A stretch of DNA of 22,084 nucleotides from an uncultured Clostridia bacterium (GTDB lineage: Bacteria; Bacillota; Clostridia; Christensenellales; Aristaeellaceae). The first letter of the stretch is position 1; every line of letters starts with the position of its first letter. The translations under genes and the position numbers were made by a program. The notes beneath the pieces are model-generated. The model was given only the letters and a program-made list of their open reading frames with translations, did no database searches and was not told the origin of the DNA. The stretch is taken from NCBI GenBank assembly GCA_946534455.1, contig CAMNCR010000187.1, positions 1 to 22,084 on the forward strand, read 5' to 3'. This document shows positions 7,399 to 13,576 of the stretch, piece by piece.

Positions 7399-9241
7399 AC
7401 TCCAGGCGATGACGGTTCTGCAGCTTCGCAAGCTGGCACGGGACAACAGAATCAAGCTCAGCGCCGGAATTGATAAAGCAGGCATCATCGAACGCATCGC
7501 AGCCGCGACCTCTGAGCAGAGCGCGGACGCTCCGTCCGGCGAGCTTCAGGAAAAAATGCCGGTCGAGGTTTTTTCCGCCCCGGAGGAAACGGCTTCTCCG
7601 GTGCAGGAAATGGCCGCGCAGGCTCCCGAGGCAGAGGAGCCCCGTTTTCGTGCCGCGTGGCACAGTAATCCTGCGCCTGCTTCCCCTGCTCCCGCGCCCC
7701 GCTTCAACGCCAGGCCTGCCTATCAGGCGCCCTCCGTCCCGGCCGGGCATGCTCCCTGGCAGTCTGCCAATATCGCTCCGCGGGCGGAGCAGCATGTGCA
7801 GCCGACTCGTCCGGGAACGAACTTTCCGCGCTTCGGTCCTGCCTCCAGCGCACCCGCTCAGCCGGCTCCCGCGCCGGCCGACCGTCCTCCCGTGACGCGG
7901 GAGAGCATGGCTCATCCGGTTTCCTCTCCCCTCCCGGAGCGGCGCTTCGGTTATTCCTCCGGGGAGAGCAACGGCTTCGGACCGCGCGCCGTCGGAACCC
8001 TGTCCGCCAGCTATACGCCCGGCGCCCGTTCCGTGGAAACCGGCGCCGGCGGAACGGTCTCCATGCAGGACACCAGCGCTCCCACCCTGGAGGAGCTTCT
8101 GGCCTCAGGGGACTATATTGAAGGCGGCGGCACCCTGGAGCTGCATCCGGATGGCTATGGCTTCCTGCGCTCCAGTCATTTTCTGCCCTCCTCCAAGGAT
8201 GTTTACGTTTCCATGGCCCAGATCCGCCGCTTCGGACTTCGGACAGGGGATTATATCACCGGAAAAATCCGTCCGCAGCGCGAAGGGGATAAATACGGCG
8301 CTCTGCTCTATATCTCCGCCGTGAACGGCCTGTCGGAGCAGGAAGCGCTTTCCCGTCCGCTGTTTGACGAGCTGACCCCGACCTATCCTTCCCGCCGTGT
8401 ATCCCTGGAGGCCTCGGACGGAACGTCCCTGCAGGATATGCGCCTGATTGATCTGATCGCTCCGCTCGGATTCGGCCAGCGCGGCCTCCTTCTCTGCCCT
8501 CCCGGCACGGGAAAGACGGAGCTGCTGCAGCACTTTGCCCAGGTCATCAGTATGAACTATCCGGATGTGGAGACGCTGATGCTGCTCATCGATGTCAATC
8601 CGGAGGATGTCACCATGATGCGGGATTCCGTCCCCTGCCATGTCCTTGCCTCCACCTTCGATCAGGCTCCTGAGGTTCATCTGCGGCTGGCCGAGGTTGT
8701 GCTCGAGCGGGCCATGCGTCTTGTTGAGCAGCAGAAGGATGTCGTTGTGCTGGTAGACAGCCTGACCCGGCTTGCCAAGATTTATACCACCGCTGCCGTG
8801 CAGCAGGGCCGCAGCCTGCCCGGCATGGTGAACCCCGCCAGCCTGTTCCGTGCCAAGCGGCTGTTTGGCGCCGCCCGTGCCTGCAAGGAGGGCGGAAGCC
8901 TGACCGTCATCGCCGCGATGGACATCGCCACCGGTTCCAAGGTGGATGATTCCGTGGTGGAGGAGTTCAAGGGAACCGCCAACATGGAGCTGACCCTGGA
9001 CGCGGCGGTGGCCCGTGCCGGCATCCGTCCCGCCATCAATCTCCAGCACAGCTTCACCAAGAACGCGGACATTCTCCTGGACAGCCAGCAGAAGGAAGGC
9101 CTTTCCCTGATCCGCCAGATGCTCAGCAGCACCTCCTCCGCCGCGGCCATTCCGCAGCTGGAATCCATGATGGACAAGGCTGCCACCAACAGCGAGCTGC
9201 TCCTGAAGATGAAGGACTGGTTTGCCCTGATGAATCGATAA
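7385..9241 (+). CDS. rho: Transcription termination factor Rho, divergent catalytic site
   Basis: 618 residues; E. coli Rho has 419. Order: Rho_N/SAP-like helices (1-42), a Pro/Ala-rich low-complexity linker (about 45-233), the RNA-binding cold-shock domain (about 240-320, with HPDGYGFLRSS and RRFGLRTGDYITGKIR), and the hexameric ATPase (about 340-618). The ATPase aligns to E. coli Rho with a constant offset of 193 residues. Walker A is PPGTGKT (372-378) in place of PPKAGKT. The Walker B aspartate D458, R462, and R-loop K519 and K529 are kept. The catalytic glutamate (E211 in E. coli) is V404, R212 is N405, R353 is G546, and arginine finger R366 is K559. The start at 7385 follows AAGGAGG; the longer upstream frame is rejected. 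A strong terminator follows. Confidence 0.93.
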   Translation: MTLNELQAMTVLQLRKLARDNRIKLSAGIDKAGIIERIAAATSEQSADAPSGELQEKMPVEVFSAPEETASPVQEMAAQAPEAEEPRFRAAWHSNPAPASPAPAPRFNARPAYQAPSVPAGHAPWQSANIAPRAEQHVQPTRPGTNFPRFGPASSAPAQPAPAPADRPPVTRESMAHPVSSPLPERRFGYSSGESNGFGPRAVGTLSASYTPGARSVETGAGGTVSMQDTSAPTLEELLASGDYIEGGGTLELHPDGYGFLRSSHFLPSSKDVYVSMAQIRRFGLRTGDYITGKIRPQREGDKYGALLYISAVNGLSEQEALSRPLFDELTPTYPSRRVSLEASDGTSLQDMRLIDLIAPLGFGQRGLLLCPPGTGKTELLQHFAQVISMNYPDVETLMLLIDVNPEDVTMMRDSVPCHVLASTFDQAPEVHLRLAEVVLERAMRLVEQQKDVVVLVDSLTRLAKIYTTAAVQQGRSLPGMVNPASLFRAKRLFGAARACKEGGSLTVIAAMDIATGSKVDDSVVEEFKGTANMELTLDAAVARAGIRPAINLQHSFTKNADILLDSQQKEGLSLIRQMLSSTSSAAAIPQLESMMDKAATNSELLLKMKDWFALMNR

Positions 9242-9260
9242 GCGCTGCGGCGCAGGCATC

Positions 9261-9294
9261 AAAAGAGCCGGGCTCATTCGAGCCCGGCTCTTTT
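9261..9294. terminator. Bidirectional terminator between rho and the SH3-domain gene
   Basis: AAAAGAGCCGGGCTC (9261-9275), loop ATTC, and GAGCCCGGCTCTTTT (9280-9294) form a perfect 15-bp palindrome. The A and T runs at the two ends let it stop both convergent transcripts. Confidence 0.95.
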
Positions 9295-9310
9295 CGGTGT
9301 TCTCTCCCGG

Positions 9311-10216
9311 TTACAGGCCCTTGACCCGCACCAGGTTGCCGTTATATTCCAGCACGGCAATATAGCCGCTTTCATACTTGACCTCGATGGAATCTTCCAG
9401 CAGATCGATTTCAAAGGGACCGTAAATCATGCTGTCATTGATGTAGGCCTCCCACAGCACAATTCCATCCGCGGAAACCGCCACGGGTTCCGGTCCGTCC
9501 GTCCCGGTGATGTACATAATGCCATCCTCGCCGACCGCGTAGGCCACGGCATCGCCCAGGGATTTCTGTTCCACGGACAGCGTCCAGATTTCCTGCCCGG
9601 TCAGCAGATCCAGCATCGTCAGGCCGGTCGCGGGATCATTCACGATGACCTGGGGATCATCCGCCTTGCCGCCCATAAAGGCCTTCAGGCCTTCCAGCTG
9701 GCCCTCCATGGGGCTGGACACCACATATCCCCAGACCGGAGAATCGTCGATAAAGCAGCCCAGCCGGAGCTTTTCCACCGTGGCGCCGTCCTCCTCCACG
9801 GTTTCGTGGCTGGCCAGAACCTTGACATTGTATTCAACCCAGTTCAGCGTCACTTCGCCGTTTTTGGAAATATCGTTGATCGTCAGGCGCTGCTCCTCGC
9901 CGCTGAACATCACCGGCGGAACCTCCGGAATGATCTCCAGATATTTCATCAGGATATAGCCGTAGGTTCCCTCATACTGGCAATAAATGAAGCCCTTGGT
10001 GGACTTGACGCAGTCCGTCACCTCCGCGCCCAGGGGAACGACCGCCAGCCGGTCGGAATTCTGCGCGGGCTTTTCCCGGAGGCTGACCCACTGTTTGCAG
10101 TTCACAACGCGCATGTTGCCGTATTCGGTGCCTTCCTTGTCGAAAGCAAGTGCGCTGGCGCAGACAAGCGTCAATGCCACCACCAGAAGAAGAACCAGCC
10201 ATGTTTTCTTTTTCAT
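9311..10216 (-). CDS. Secreted protein with SH3-like domain
   Basis: 301 residues. A signal peptide covers 1-24 (MKKK, hydrophobic core, ASALA cleavage). Residues about 34-95 look like a bacterial SH3 domain: WVSLREKPAQNSDRLAVVPLG, then GYILMKYLE. These domains often bind peptidoglycan. The rest (about 105-301) is beta-rich, with phrases such as LTMLDLLTGQEIW and DGIMYITGTDGPEPVAVSADG that recall PQQ/beta-propeller blades, though too few for a full propeller. The function is unknown; a cell-wall sensor or binding role is a guess. The start at 10216 has GAAGGAAGGGAG upstream on the minus strand, and the longer frame from 10261 lacks one. It is likely transcribed alone: rpmE upstream ends in a terminator. 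Confidence 0.78.
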   Translation of the reverse strand: MKKKTWLVLLLVVALTLVCASALAFDKEGTEYGNMRVVNCKQWVSLREKPAQNSDRLAVVPLGAEVTDCVKSTKGFIYCQYEGTYGYILMKYLEIIPEVPPVMFSGEEQRLTINDISKNGEVTLNWVEYNVKVLASHETVEEDGATVEKLRLGCFIDDSPVWGYVVSSPMEGQLEGLKAFMGGKADDPQVIVNDPATGLTMLDLLTGQEIWTLSVEQKSLGDAVAYAVGEDGIMYITGTDGPEPVAVSADGIVLWEAYINDSMIYGPFEIDLLEDSIEVKYESGYIAVLEYNGNLVRVKGL

Positions 10217-10265
10217 AAGGTCCGCTCCCTTCCTTCGCGGGTATTTCCCGCCTGTGCTCAAATCA

Positions 10266-10280
10266 CGGTCTGACAGACCG
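10266..10280. repeat. Small dyad upstream of the SH3-domain gene
   Basis: CGGTCT (10266-10271), GAC, AGACCG (10275-10280). It lies between the rpmE terminator and the gene start, without a T run on either side. It could be an operator or a leader hairpin. I could not find a clear promoter in this 80-bp stretch. Confidence 0.3.
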
Positions 10281-10297
10281 AAAAGACGCCAAATGGG

Positions 10298-10324
10298 AAA
10301 AAAGGAGCGTACTCCGTACGCTCC
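10298..10324 (-). terminator. Intrinsic terminator of rpmE
   Basis: On the minus strand GGAGCGTAC, loop GGA, GTACGCTCC, then TTTTTT (10303-10298). The 9-bp stem is perfect and starts 8 bp after the rpmE stop. Confidence 0.93.
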
Positions 10325-10332
10325 AGAACATC

Positions 10333-10533
10333 TTATTCGATGTTGAACCGCTTCTTGAAGCGATCCACACGTCCACCAGTGTCAACCAGCTTCTGCTTTC
10401 CGGTGTAGAAAGGATGGCATTTGGAGCAAATATCCACCTTCATCTCCTTCTTGGTAGAGCCGGTTTCAAATGTTTCACCGCATACGCAGCGAACGATGCA
10501 CTTGCCGTACTGGGGATGGATGTTTTCCTTCAT
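10333..10533 (-). CDS. rpmE: Ribosomal protein bL31, zinc-binding form
   Basis: 66 residues, the normal bL31 length. It starts MKENIHPQYGKCIVRC and ends DTGGRVDRFKKRFNIE, both family hallmarks. The cysteines C16, C18, C36 and C39 match the zinc ribbon of the C+ form, so this copy needs zinc; a C- paralogue would be expected elsewhere if the organism meets zinc shortage. bL31 bridges the two ribosomal subunits. It lies near rho, as in many Bacillota, but here on the opposite strand with one gene between. The true start is 10533, with AGAGGTG upstream; a longer in-frame reading to 11103 is only open frame antisense to the kinase gene. Confidence 0.97.
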   Translation of the reverse strand: MKENIHPQYGKCIVRCVCGETFETGSTKKEMKVDICSKCHPFYTGKQKLVDTGGRVDRFKKRFNIE

Positions 10534-10563
10534 TGCGATTTCACCTCTTTCGCGTATGCAATG

Positions 10564-10576
10564 GCGGATAAACCGC
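10564..10576 (-). promoter_or_regulatory. Short hairpin at the 5' end of the rpmE mRNA
   Basis: GCGG (10564-10567) and CCGC (10573-10576) flank five bases. From the promoter position transcription should start near 10577, putting this stem at the extreme 5' end of a leader of about 45 nt. Leaders of L31 genes can be bound by L31 itself; whether this one is cannot be told. Confidence 0.35.
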
Positions 10577-10583
10577 AAGCAGT

Positions 10584-10612
10584 AATATAGCATATATCCC
10601 GGCCAAAAGCAA
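10584..10612 (-). promoter_or_regulatory. Sigma-A promoter of rpmE
   Basis: On the minus strand TTGCTT (10612-10607) and TATATT (10589-10584) with 17-bp spacing, 51 bp before the rpmE start. Confidence 0.75.
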
Positions 10613-10642
10613 CAACTTTTTTCAGTTCGCGCTGTATTCCGC

Positions 10643-10671
10643 TTGACTTTTTGAGGGCAGGAGCGCACTAT
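10643..10671 (+). promoter_or_regulatory. Possible promoter of the PfkB kinase gene
   Basis: TTGACT (10643-10648) and CACTAT (10666-10671) with 17-bp spacing. The -35 is good and the -10 weak. It lies 42 bp before the kinase start and is divergent from the rpmE promoter. Confidence 0.5.
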
Positions 10672-10713
10672 GGATTTACTCCCCGTTTCCGGGAAAGCAT
10701 CAGGAGGCTCTCC

Positions 10714-11664
10714 ATGTTCACAGACAGCGCGCCTGGCGTCGTCATGATCGGCGGCGTCAATGTCGATATCGGCGGACGCCCTCATCATCCGCTCATTTCC
10801 CGGGATTCCAATCCCGGACATATCTGGACCAGCCTGGGCGGCGTGGGACACAATATCGCCCATAATCTGCGGCAGCTGGATGTGCCCGTCACCTTCCTCA
10901 CCGCCTTCGGCGACGATGATCACGGAGCCCGGGTGGAACGCGGCTGTGCCGCGGCCGGGATCGATCTGCGTCATGCCCTTCGGGTTCGCGGCGGGGCGAC
11001 CTCCGTTTATCTGTACATCAATCAGTTTGACGGCGACCTGGCCCTGGCCGTTTCCGACATGGAAATCTGCCGGGAGATTTCGCCTGCGTATCTGGAGCAG
11101 CATCTGGCTCTGCTGCAGACGGCTCCCGTCGTGGCGGTGGATGGCAATCTATCCGAGGAGGCCATCCGCTATATCGCCGCCCACTCCTCCGCGCCGGTTT
11201 TCGCTGATCCCGTCTCCGTTTCCAAGGCAGACCGGTTCCGCTCCGTGCTGAGCAGGATTCATACGCTCAAGCCGAACCGTCTGGAGGCGGAAGCCCTGAC
11301 CGGGATTCCCGTCAGCGATCCCGAATCCGCGCACCGGGCCGCCCGGGCGCTGCTGGACGCGGGGCTGCAGCGCGTCTTCCTGTCCCTGGGAACGGACGGC
11401 GTGCTTGCGGCCGACCGCACCGGGCAGGTGCTTGTGCCCTGCTTCCCTGCGCGGGTGCGCAACACGACCGGCGCCGGCGACGCCTTCATGGCAGGCCTGA
11501 TCTGGGCTTTTCTGCAGGGCCTCTCCCTCGCCGGGAGCGCGGCAGCCGCCTCCGCGGCGGCCTCCCTGGCCGTGGAAAGCGAGGAAACCATCAACCCTCT
11601 GCTCAGCGCCTCCGCGCTGCGCGCCCGGATGGATCCCGCCTCAGCCTTTTTTCAGCAGCTTTAG
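10714..11664 (+). CDS. PfkB-family kinase, pseudouridine kinase-like
   Basis: 316 residues. Ribokinase-fold sugar kinase: IGGVNVDIGG (12-21), DSNPGHIWTSLGGVGHNIA (31-49), substrate lid and DPVSVSKADR, LKPNRLEAEALTG, and the C-terminal signature NTTGAGDAF (250-258) with catalytic base D256. The DSNPG and GGVG-NIA motifs together with ADPVSVSKA and LKPNRLEAE match pseudouridine kinases (PsuK/YeiC) better than ribokinase or fructokinase. PsuK phosphorylates pseudouridine, and PsuG then breaks the glycosidic bond, but no psuG-like gene is in the window, so the substrate stays provisional. The start at 10714 follows AGGAGG by 6 nt. The 3' end overlaps a small convergent ORF by 24 bp. Confidence 0.82.
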   Translation: MFTDSAPGVVMIGGVNVDIGGRPHHPLISRDSNPGHIWTSLGGVGHNIAHNLRQLDVPVTFLTAFGDDDHGARVERGCAAAGIDLRHALRVRGGATSVYLYINQFDGDLALAVSDMEICREISPAYLEQHLALLQTAPVVAVDGNLSEEAIRYIAAHSSAPVFADPVSVSKADRFRSVLSRIHTLKPNRLEAEALTGIPVSDPESAHRAARALLDAGLQRVFLSLGTDGVLAADRTGQVLVPCFPARVRNTTGAGDAFMAGLIWAFLQGLSLAGSAAAASAAASLAVESEETINPLLSASALRARMDPASAFFQQL

Positions 11665-11802
11665 CGCGGTTTCCAGAAGATCGTTGACCGTTTCCGCCCG
11701 GCGAAGCTCCAGCTTCACCGCTTCCTTTTCCAGAAACGTCAGCCGGTGATCCCTGTTCTTCTCAAACCAGTCAACCAGCAGGTTCAGCTCTTCCTTCGTC
11801 AT
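11641..11802 (-). CDS. Small hypothetical protein, 53 residues
   Basis: The frame runs from ATG 11802 to TGA 11641-11643. The product is a charged, helical miniprotein starting MTKEELNLLVDWFEKNRDHR and ending ETALKLLKKG, with no membrane segment or cysteine. Support: a ribosome site AAAGGAGAAGG upstream, and a 32-bp overlap with the end of the metallophosphoesterase gene, which suggests translational coupling like that of the other genes in this operon. Its 3' end overlaps the convergent kinase gene by 24 bp. I recognise no family; the pattern could be a short coiled coil. It is too short for ordinary ORF cut-offs. Confidence 0.6.
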   Translation of the reverse strand: MTKEELNLLVDWFEKNRDHRLTFLEKEAVKLELRRAETVNDLLETALKLLKKG

Positions 11803-12523
11803 GGTTCCCTTCTCCTTTTGGATTCATCTCCAGCAAAATCAGCTCGCAGGGATTGTTGATGCGCGGAATGCGGGGCTTGGCGCCGTTGGTCATTCCCCGG
11901 GAAATCAGCATTCTGCCCCCGTCATGCACGCCGTGGGTCAGCTCCGGAAAAAAGCCCTGCCCCGGTGCGTACAGCCCCCTGCCGCCGATCTGAATCTGCC
12001 CGCCATGGGCATGCCCGCAGAGCGTCAGATCGATGTTCCTTCCCCGCACATAGTCCCGGTACATCTCCGGATGGTGGCACATCAGCAGCTTGTATTCCGG
12101 CTGCTGTTCAAAGGCATCCAGAAAAGCCAGATCCGGCTCGGTGCCGGACCGGACGCTGGAAAGGCCGCCCAGGCGGAGGCCCATAAAAACCGTGTCCGCG
12201 TTGTCCAGCAGGATGGCATCGCTCCGGGCGACCCTCTGCATCCATTCCTCCCTCAGCCTGAACTTTCGCTCGTGATTGCCGACGGAGTAGAAGACGGGGA
12301 GCCGCCGGGGCACTTCCTCCAGGAAGCGCTCCGCCCATGTGTTGTTTTTCCGGTGGCGGTCTACGAGATCGCCCGGCATCAGCACCGCGTCGCACCGCGT
12401 CAGATCCTCCAGCACATCCTCAAAAGGCGCGCTGTGAAGATCCGCAATCACCGCGAACCGGACCGCCCGGGGAATTCGTTCCGAAGCAACCCGGTGTACG
12501 GTTCTGATCCGTCTGCTACGCAT
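11771..12523 (-). CDS. Calcineurin-like metallophosphoesterase (YkuE-type)
   Basis: 250 residues. Metal ligands of the two-metal phosphoesterase fold are all present: D28 and H30 (ADLH), D52 with D55 (GDLVD), N83-H84 (GNHE), H150 (CHHPE), and H171/H173 (CGHAHGGQ). The C-terminal GLYAPGQGFFPELTHGV...SRGMTNG...PRINNPCELILLE is the YkuE/YpbG-like ending of membrane-associated phosphoesterases. Here there is no N-terminal membrane anchor, only a basic start (MRSRRIR), so it is likely cytosolic. The neighbouring membrane proteins might tether it. Start at 12523 with AAAGGA upstream; it overlaps the preceding gene by 8 bp. The substrate (nucleotide, lipid phosphate or other) cannot be told. Confidence 0.85.
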   Translation of the reverse strand: MRSRRIRTVHRVASERIPRAVRFAVIADLHSAPFEDVLEDLTRCDAVLMPGDLVDRHRKNNTWAERFLEEVPRRLPVFYSVGNHERKFRLREEWMQRVARSDAILLDNADTVFMGLRLGGLSSVRSGTEPDLAFLDAFEQQPEYKLLMCHHPEMYRDYVRGRNIDLTLCGHAHGGQIQIGGRGLYAPGQGFFPELTHGVHDGGRMLISRGMTNGAKPRIPRINNPCELILLEMNPKGEGNHDEGRAEPAG

Positions 12524-13418
12524 GCCGCCCGTCCTTTTCTCTGCCGCGGCCGGACAGGAAGCAGAAGCAGGCCGCCCCCGCAAGCAGCGCCACCAGAACC
12601 AGTCCCTCGATCGTCACCATTCTCTCGAGAATCCGGATCTGCAGTCCAAATCTGCGGGAGGCCTCTCCGGCCATTCCGCTCAGATTGATCAGGCGGAAAG
12701 CAGCCACCCCCAGGGCCAGCAGGATGCCGGCTCCGCCGACCGCGCCGCCCAGAAACCGGTTCCGCACGGCCCGCCTGCCGCCGCTCAGCAGCACGATCAG
12801 TCCGATGAGCGCGAGGCTGCAGATGCCCAGCAGCAGCGGCAGCTTCCGCAGATCCAGCAGCACGCTGCCCAGATCAATCCGCCTTCCGAGAAAGTCGATT
12901 CCCTCCGTCAGCAGCTCCTCCCGCAGGGGAAACACCTGGCGGGTCAGCGTATTGCTGATCGCATAGACCACGTCGCTGGCGTTTTTCCGTGCCAGCCCGC
13001 CCTCCTGTGCTGCCAGAAACGCTTCGTCCTCCATCAGGGCGTTCCAGATCTGATCGCCGTCCCACTGGGGAATCTCCGCCGCTTTCCCGCTGCGCGCCAG
13101 GTTCATCCACCAGTTCACTGCCTGCTGGTTCATCGAAATCAGGGTATCGCGGCTGAGCTCCTCCCGGACGCGCCGGGCATCGAAGGAATACTCCTCCGCC
13201 AGTCTGTCAATGGTTTTCTCCAGACGGGCCTCCTGCTCCTGGAGCACCTCCGCGTCCGTCGCCACCCGCTCATGGAGGCGCTGATCGCTGATCAGCTGCA
13301 GCACGATGCCGCCCAGCAGGGTCCCCAGCAGAACGATGACCAGCAGCAGGCTGACCATCCACAGGGACGCACGAACCACCGCGGCGGGGCTGCCCGCCTT
13401 TTCATGTTTCCCCTTCAT
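12516..13418 (-). CDS. Membrane protein of unknown function
   Basis: 300 residues and no family I recognise. A basic N-terminus is followed by one transmembrane helix (about 19-44). A mostly helical, acidic domain of about 145 residues then lies outside or inside (46-192, with RLEKTIDRLAEEYSFDARRVREELSRD as likely coiled coil). Three further hydrophobic helices follow, at about 193-213, 222-244 and 270-289, with a basic loop GGRRAVRNR between the first two. The layout resembles a sensor or scaffold rather than a transporter. The start at 13418 is an ATGA overlap with the small membrane ORF upstream; the frame could extend to 13538, but that part is antisense-like and lacks a ribosome site. 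It overlaps the phosphoesterase gene by 8 bp. Confidence 0.75.
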   Translation of the reverse strand: MKGKHEKAGSPAAVVRASLWMVSLLLVIVLLGTLLGGIVLQLISDQRLHERVATDAEVLQEQEARLEKTIDRLAEEYSFDARRVREELSRDTLISMNQQAVNWWMNLARSGKAAEIPQWDGDQIWNALMEDEAFLAAQEGGLARKNASDVVYAISNTLTRQVFPLREELLTEGIDFLGRRIDLGSVLLDLRKLPLLLGICSLALIGLIVLLSGGRRAVRNRFLGGAVGGAGILLALGVAAFRLINLSGMAGEASRRFGLQIRILERMVTIEGLVLVALLAGAACFCFLSGRGREKDGRHA

Positions 13419-13576
13419 GCAATCACCACCAGCTTCATCAGCACATGGATCAGATTCAGAAACAGCTTCCCCCACCGGAGCACGGCAAAGCCCAGCAGCA
13501 GCATGACCGGCAGCGCCAGGCTCAGGGCCAGCAGCCATCCCCGGCCCAGGGAATGTTGTCCTCTCTCAGTGTTCAC
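13415..13576 (-). CDS. Small single-pass membrane protein, 53 residues
   Basis: The frame runs from GTG 13576 to TGA 13415-13417 and is not covered by ordinary ORF length cut-offs. The product starts MNTERGQHSLGRGW, continues with a strongly hydrophobic helix (about 14-33, LLALSLALPVMLLLGF), then an amphipathic, second hydrophobic stretch LRWGKLFLNLIHVLMKLVVIA. Support: the GTG lies inside the 3' end of uvrB (11-bp overlap) after GGGAGAGG, and its stop shares ATGA with the next gene. Translational coupling on both sides is hard to get by chance. The function is unknown; a partner of the 300-residue membrane protein is plausible. Confidence 0.68.
   Translation of the reverse strand: MNTERGQHSLGRGWLLALSLALPVMLLLGFAVLRWGKLFLNLIHVLMKLVVIA

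Noticed and set aside
10534..11103. N-terminal extension of rpmE to 256 residues
   Set aside because: The extension is antisense to the kinase gene. L31 is 66 residues, and a promoter and ribosome site precede the short form.
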